The notes beneath the pieces are model-generated. The model was given only the letters and a program-made list of their open reading frames with translations. It did not search any database and was not told where the DNA came from. From the NCBI GenBank assembly GCA_028280205.1, contig JANQME010000220.1, positions 1 to 7,205 on the forward strand: a stretch of DNA of 7,205 nucleotides, in the 5' to 3' direction. The DNA comes from Longimicrobiales bacterium. GTDB lineage: Bacteria; Gemmatimonadota; Gemmatimonadetes; Longimicrobiales; Gaopeijiaceae. Shown here in pieces: positions 5,025 to 7,205 of this stretch (position 1 is the first letter of the stretch; each line of letters begins with the position of its first letter). Made by a program: the position numbers and the translations under genes.

Positions 5025-6731
5025 TTGATCGCACACGCCGCGCAGCTCGTGACGGGACTCGGGGGCAGGCTGCGAAGCCTGCCCCTTCCCGCGTTCTTGG
5101 GCCTGGTGGGGCTCGTCGCTGTGGCGAGCGGTGCGGGCGGCTACTACGCGTACCGGACGTACGACTACATCGAGCACGACAACGAGTTCTGCTTCTCCTG
5201 TCACCTCATGCAGGACCCGTACGAGCTCTTCGCCCAGAGCGCCCACCGGGGGCTCGGGTGCAAGGCGTGTCACCAGCCCACGCTCATGGAGCGGAGCATG
5301 ATGGGCGTCACGGGCATCGTCGTGGACCCGGACACGATTTCCGCGCACGCACGGGTGCCGAACGAGCTGTGCGCCGACTGCCACATCAACGGCGATCCGG
5401 AGAAGTGGGTGCTCGTCGCCAGCTCGGCGGGCCACCGGGTGCACTTCGAGTCCGAGGACTCGACCCTCGCCGGCCTGCAGTGCGTGGAGTGCCACCAGAG
5501 CTCGCTGCACCAGTTCGCCGCAGCGGACGAGACGTGCGCCCAGTCGGGATGCCACACCGACAGCGACGTCCAGCTCGGCGCGATGAGCGACCTGACGATG
5601 CACTGCGCGGCGTGCCACGGCTTCAGCGCTCCGACCGAGGACTTCGAGGCCGCTTCGGCCGCGATCTCGCCCGATCGCGACACCTGCTTCTCCTGTCATG
5701 CGATGCGCGTGCTCGCCGAGATGCCCGAGAACGATCCGCACGAGGCGTCCTGCGGCTCCTGTCACAACCCGCACGAGCAGAGCACGCCCGCCGAGGCCGT
5801 TGCGTCGTGCGCCTCGGCCGGCTGCCACGACGATCCCGAGTCGCTCACCCCCTTTCACGAGGGGCTCGATCCGTCGATCGCGGTCGACTGCCTCTACTGC
5901 CACCAGGCCCACGACTTCGAGATCGACGGCTCGGACTGCACGGCGTGCCACCAGGGCATCCTCGACGACGATCCCACAGCGACGCCCCTCGGGGGTGGGG
6001 GCGCCCCGCACGGCGACGCCGTCGGGGCCGCGTCGACGCCGGGCGTCGAGGGCTCGCTCTCCGCGGCCGCTCGCTTCGCGGCGTACGTGCACCTGGCCGA
6101 GTCCGGTGACGGGTGGAGGCATCCGACGTCCCGGGCGCAGGAGGTGACCTTCCGCCACTCCGAGCACCCCTCCGTCGAATGCACCGCGTGCCACGCTACG
6201 ACCGAGCGGCACGGCGCGCTCACCGTGACGACGGTCGGTGACTGCCGGAGCTGTCACCACACGGACGAAGCGGACGCCGCCGAAGGGTGTGCCACGTGCC
6301 ACATCGAGGCGGACTCCTCCGGCGATCCCCACGCCGTCGTGCGCACGCTGGCGCTGACGACCGGCGCCAGCCGCTCGCGCTCGCTCCCGTTCGAGCACGC
6401 TCCGCACGAGGGCGAGGACTGCTCGACGTGTCACACCGAAGGCCTCGCGCTGTCCGCCGCCGACGTCGACTGCACGTCGTGCCACGACGAACATCACGAG
6501 CCGGACGTGACGTGCCGCTCCTGTCACGCGGGAGCGCCGGAAGGCAGCCACGCCATCGAGACGGCGCACGTGACGTGCTCGGGTGCCGGGTGCCACCAGG
6601 ACGTCCCGTTTCAGGGACTTCCACGCACGAACGACGTCTGCCTCGTCTGCCATCAGGACCAGGTCGATCACCGCCCCGACGGTCTCTGCTCCGAGTGCCA
6701 CGCACTTCCGGAGATCGGCGGAGCGCCGTGA
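5025..6731 (+). CDS. Membrane-anchored multiheme cytochrome with a NapC/NirT/NrfH-like N-terminus and 20 heme-binding motifs
   Basis: The 568-residue protein has one N-terminal helix (about 22-43) and no cleavage site after it, so it is probably anchored in the inner membrane. Seventeen CXXCH sites start at C56, 79, 116, 153, 194, 221, 243, 289, 305, 386, 407, 422, 466, 483, 497, 539 and 555. Three CX4CH sites start at C171, 262 and 518. The first four resemble the NapC/NirT/NrfH quinol dehydrogenase module: EFCFSCHLM, then CKACHQP, and CVECHQSSLH with a histidine five residues after the heme histidine. A heme-free, partly glycine-rich stretch (310-385) separates hemes 1-11 from 12-20, whose spacing is cytochrome c3/c7-like. 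Inferred role: accept electrons from quinol and pass them through the periplasm to the outer-membrane partners encoded on either side. The start is uncertain. TTG 5025 and GTG 5049 are both possible, neither has a clear ribosome binding site, and no ATG exists in frame. Confidence 0.93.
   Translation: MIAHAAQLVTGLGGRLRSLPLPAFLGLVGLVAVASGAGGYYAYRTYDYIEHDNEFCFSCHLMQDPYELFAQSAHRGLGCKACHQPTLMERSMMGVTGIVVDPDTISAHARVPNELCADCHINGDPEKWVLVASSAGHRVHFESEDSTLAGLQCVECHQSSLHQFAAADETCAQSGCHTDSDVQLGAMSDLTMHCAACHGFSAPTEDFEAASAAISPDRDTCFSCHAMRVLAEMPENDPHEASCGSCHNPHEQSTPAEAVASCASAGCHDDPESLTPFHEGLDPSIAVDCLYCHQAHDFEIDGSDCTACHQGILDDDPTATPLGGGGAPHGDAVGAASTPGVEGSLSAAARFAAYVHLAESGDGWRHPTSRAQEVTFRHSEHPSVECTACHATTERHGALTVTTVGDCRSCHHTDEADAAEGCATCHIEADSSGDPHAVVRTLALTTGASRSRSLPFEHAPHEGEDCSTCHTEGLALSAADVDCTSCHDEHHEPDVTCRSCHAGAPEGSHAIETAHVTCSGAGCHQDVPFQGLPRTNDVCLVCHQDQVDHRPDGLCSECHALPEIGGAP
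5955..6179 (+). other. Heme-free linker segment inside the 20-motif cytochrome
   Basis: This segment encodes about residues 311-385. It has no cysteine, an acidic start (DDDPTATP), a run of four glycines and an alanine/serine-rich middle. The rest of the protein has a heme motif every 25 or so residues, so this gap of 76 residues marks a domain border. It may be a flexible hinge or a site where two cytochrome genes were joined. Confidence 0.7.
6720..6723 (+). promoter_or_regulatory. Ribosome binding site for the porin-like gene
   Basis: GGAG lies four bases before the GTG at 6728, inside the end of the 20-motif cytochrome gene. The spacing is slightly short but usable. It supports the GTGA overlap start and translational coupling. 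Confidence 0.55.
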
Positions 6732-7205
6732 GGCTGTCCTCCGCGCTCGGCCGAGCCGGCACTCTGGCCGCCCTCCTCGTCGGTGTGGCCGGGTTCGTGG
6801 TGGGGCCGTCCGGGGCCGCCGCGCAGTCGGTGGGCTTCCGGGGGTGGGCGGGTACGACCGTCCAGGCGGTCGGGCTCCGGCCGGTCGCGGCCGACCCGGC
6901 CGGCTGTACGCCCGGCGTCGCGTGCTACCTGCCTCTGGACGAGACGCTCTCGGTCGTCGGGACGCAGGACGTGAACCTGACGGCGTGGGGGCTCGGCGTC
7001 CGGGGCCTTTCGGCCTCCGTGTGGCTGCGCGGCCGGACGGGCTTCGGCAGCGACCTCGCCTGGCCGCGCTCCGACGATCCGTTCGACGCGCTCCTCGCCT
7101 ACGCACAGCTCGCACGCGGGCCGTGGACGGTCCGGCTCGGCCGCCAGGAGATCCGGGGTGGGTTGGGCTTCTCCTCCTTCGACGGTGCGACGGCCGGGTG
7201 GAGGA
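6728..7205 (+). CDS. Outer-membrane beta-barrel (porin-like) protein, 5' part
   Basis: The reading frame opens with GTG at 6728, overlapping the cytochrome stop as GTGA, and runs off the window after 159 codons without a stop. The N-terminus is a signal peptide: RLSSALGR, a hydrophobic core, then GPSGAAAQ, with cleavage expected near residues 32-33. The mature part has alternating strands and turns rich in W, G, R and L, for example LSASVWLRGRTGF and WTVRLGRQEIRGGLGF followed by FDG. A GRQ...G...FDG pattern recurs in outer-membrane porins. Two cysteines, C60 and C66, sit near the mature N-terminus. Tight coupling to the cytochrome suggests the porin shell of a porin-cytochrome conduit, comparable in role to MtrB or OmbB. 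No sequence relation to those proteins is claimed. Confidence 0.8.
   Translation, partial: MRLSSALGRAGTLAALLVGVAGFVVGPSGAAAQSVGFRGWAGTTVQAVGLRPVAADPAGCTPGVACYLPLDETLSVVGTQDVNLTAWGLGVRGLSASVWLRGRTGFGSDLAWPRSDDPFDALLAYAQLARGPWTVRLGRQEIRGGLGFSSFDGATAGWR

Noticed and set aside
3519..7115. Very long open frame (about 1198 codons) on the minus strand over the cytochrome genes
   Set aside because: It is antisense to well-supported cytochrome genes with 29 heme motifs. It is rich in R, A, G and V with no recognisable domain, as expected for a GC-rich shadow frame.
1..7205. CRISPR arrays, tRNA/rRNA genes, insertion sequences or phage genes
   Set aside because: No regularly spaced repeats, RNA gene signatures, transposase motifs or terminal inverted repeats of a mobile element were seen.

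Overview
This is a GC-rich window from a Gram-negative (diderm) bacterium. It carries a sigma-54-type two-component system followed by a multiheme cytochrome and porin cluster. Lineage is an inference. The sigma-54 activator, a lipoprotein cytochrome and an outer-membrane-type barrel exclude Actinobacteria and fit Gemmatimonadota, Acidobacteriota, Myxococcota or a related environmental lineage. I lean weakly towards Gemmatimonadota. Every convincing gene is on the + strand.

Layout: 1-109 is the 3' end of an upstream gene whose last residues look like two outer-membrane beta strands. A strong 12-bp hairpin at 144-176 probably ends its transcript. A transmembrane sensor histidine kinase (304-2067) overlaps by ATGA with an NtrC-type response regulator (2064-3386) that has an intact receiver, the GAFTGA loop and a Fis-type helix-turn-helix. 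A 225-bp spacer (3387-3611) holds nested inverted repeats and a candidate -24/-12 promoter. The cytochrome unit follows: a nine-heme lipoprotein (3612-4988), an inner-membrane-anchored cytochrome with 20 heme-binding motifs (5025-6731), and the start of a beta-barrel protein (6728 to the window end) that overlaps the cytochrome gene by GTGA.

How the parts may work together (inference): the kinase senses an extracytoplasmic signal and phosphorylates the regulator, which activates sigma-54 RNA polymerase at the cytochrome promoter. The 20-heme protein starts with a NapC/NirT/NrfH-like quinol-oxidising module. It continues into a long wire that could carry electrons across the periplasm in one polypeptide. 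The porin-like protein and the nine-heme lipoprotein would make the outer-membrane part of an extracellular electron transfer conduit. The most unusual element is the fusion of a CymA/NapC-like entry module with a large periplasmic wire, 20 heme sites in all.
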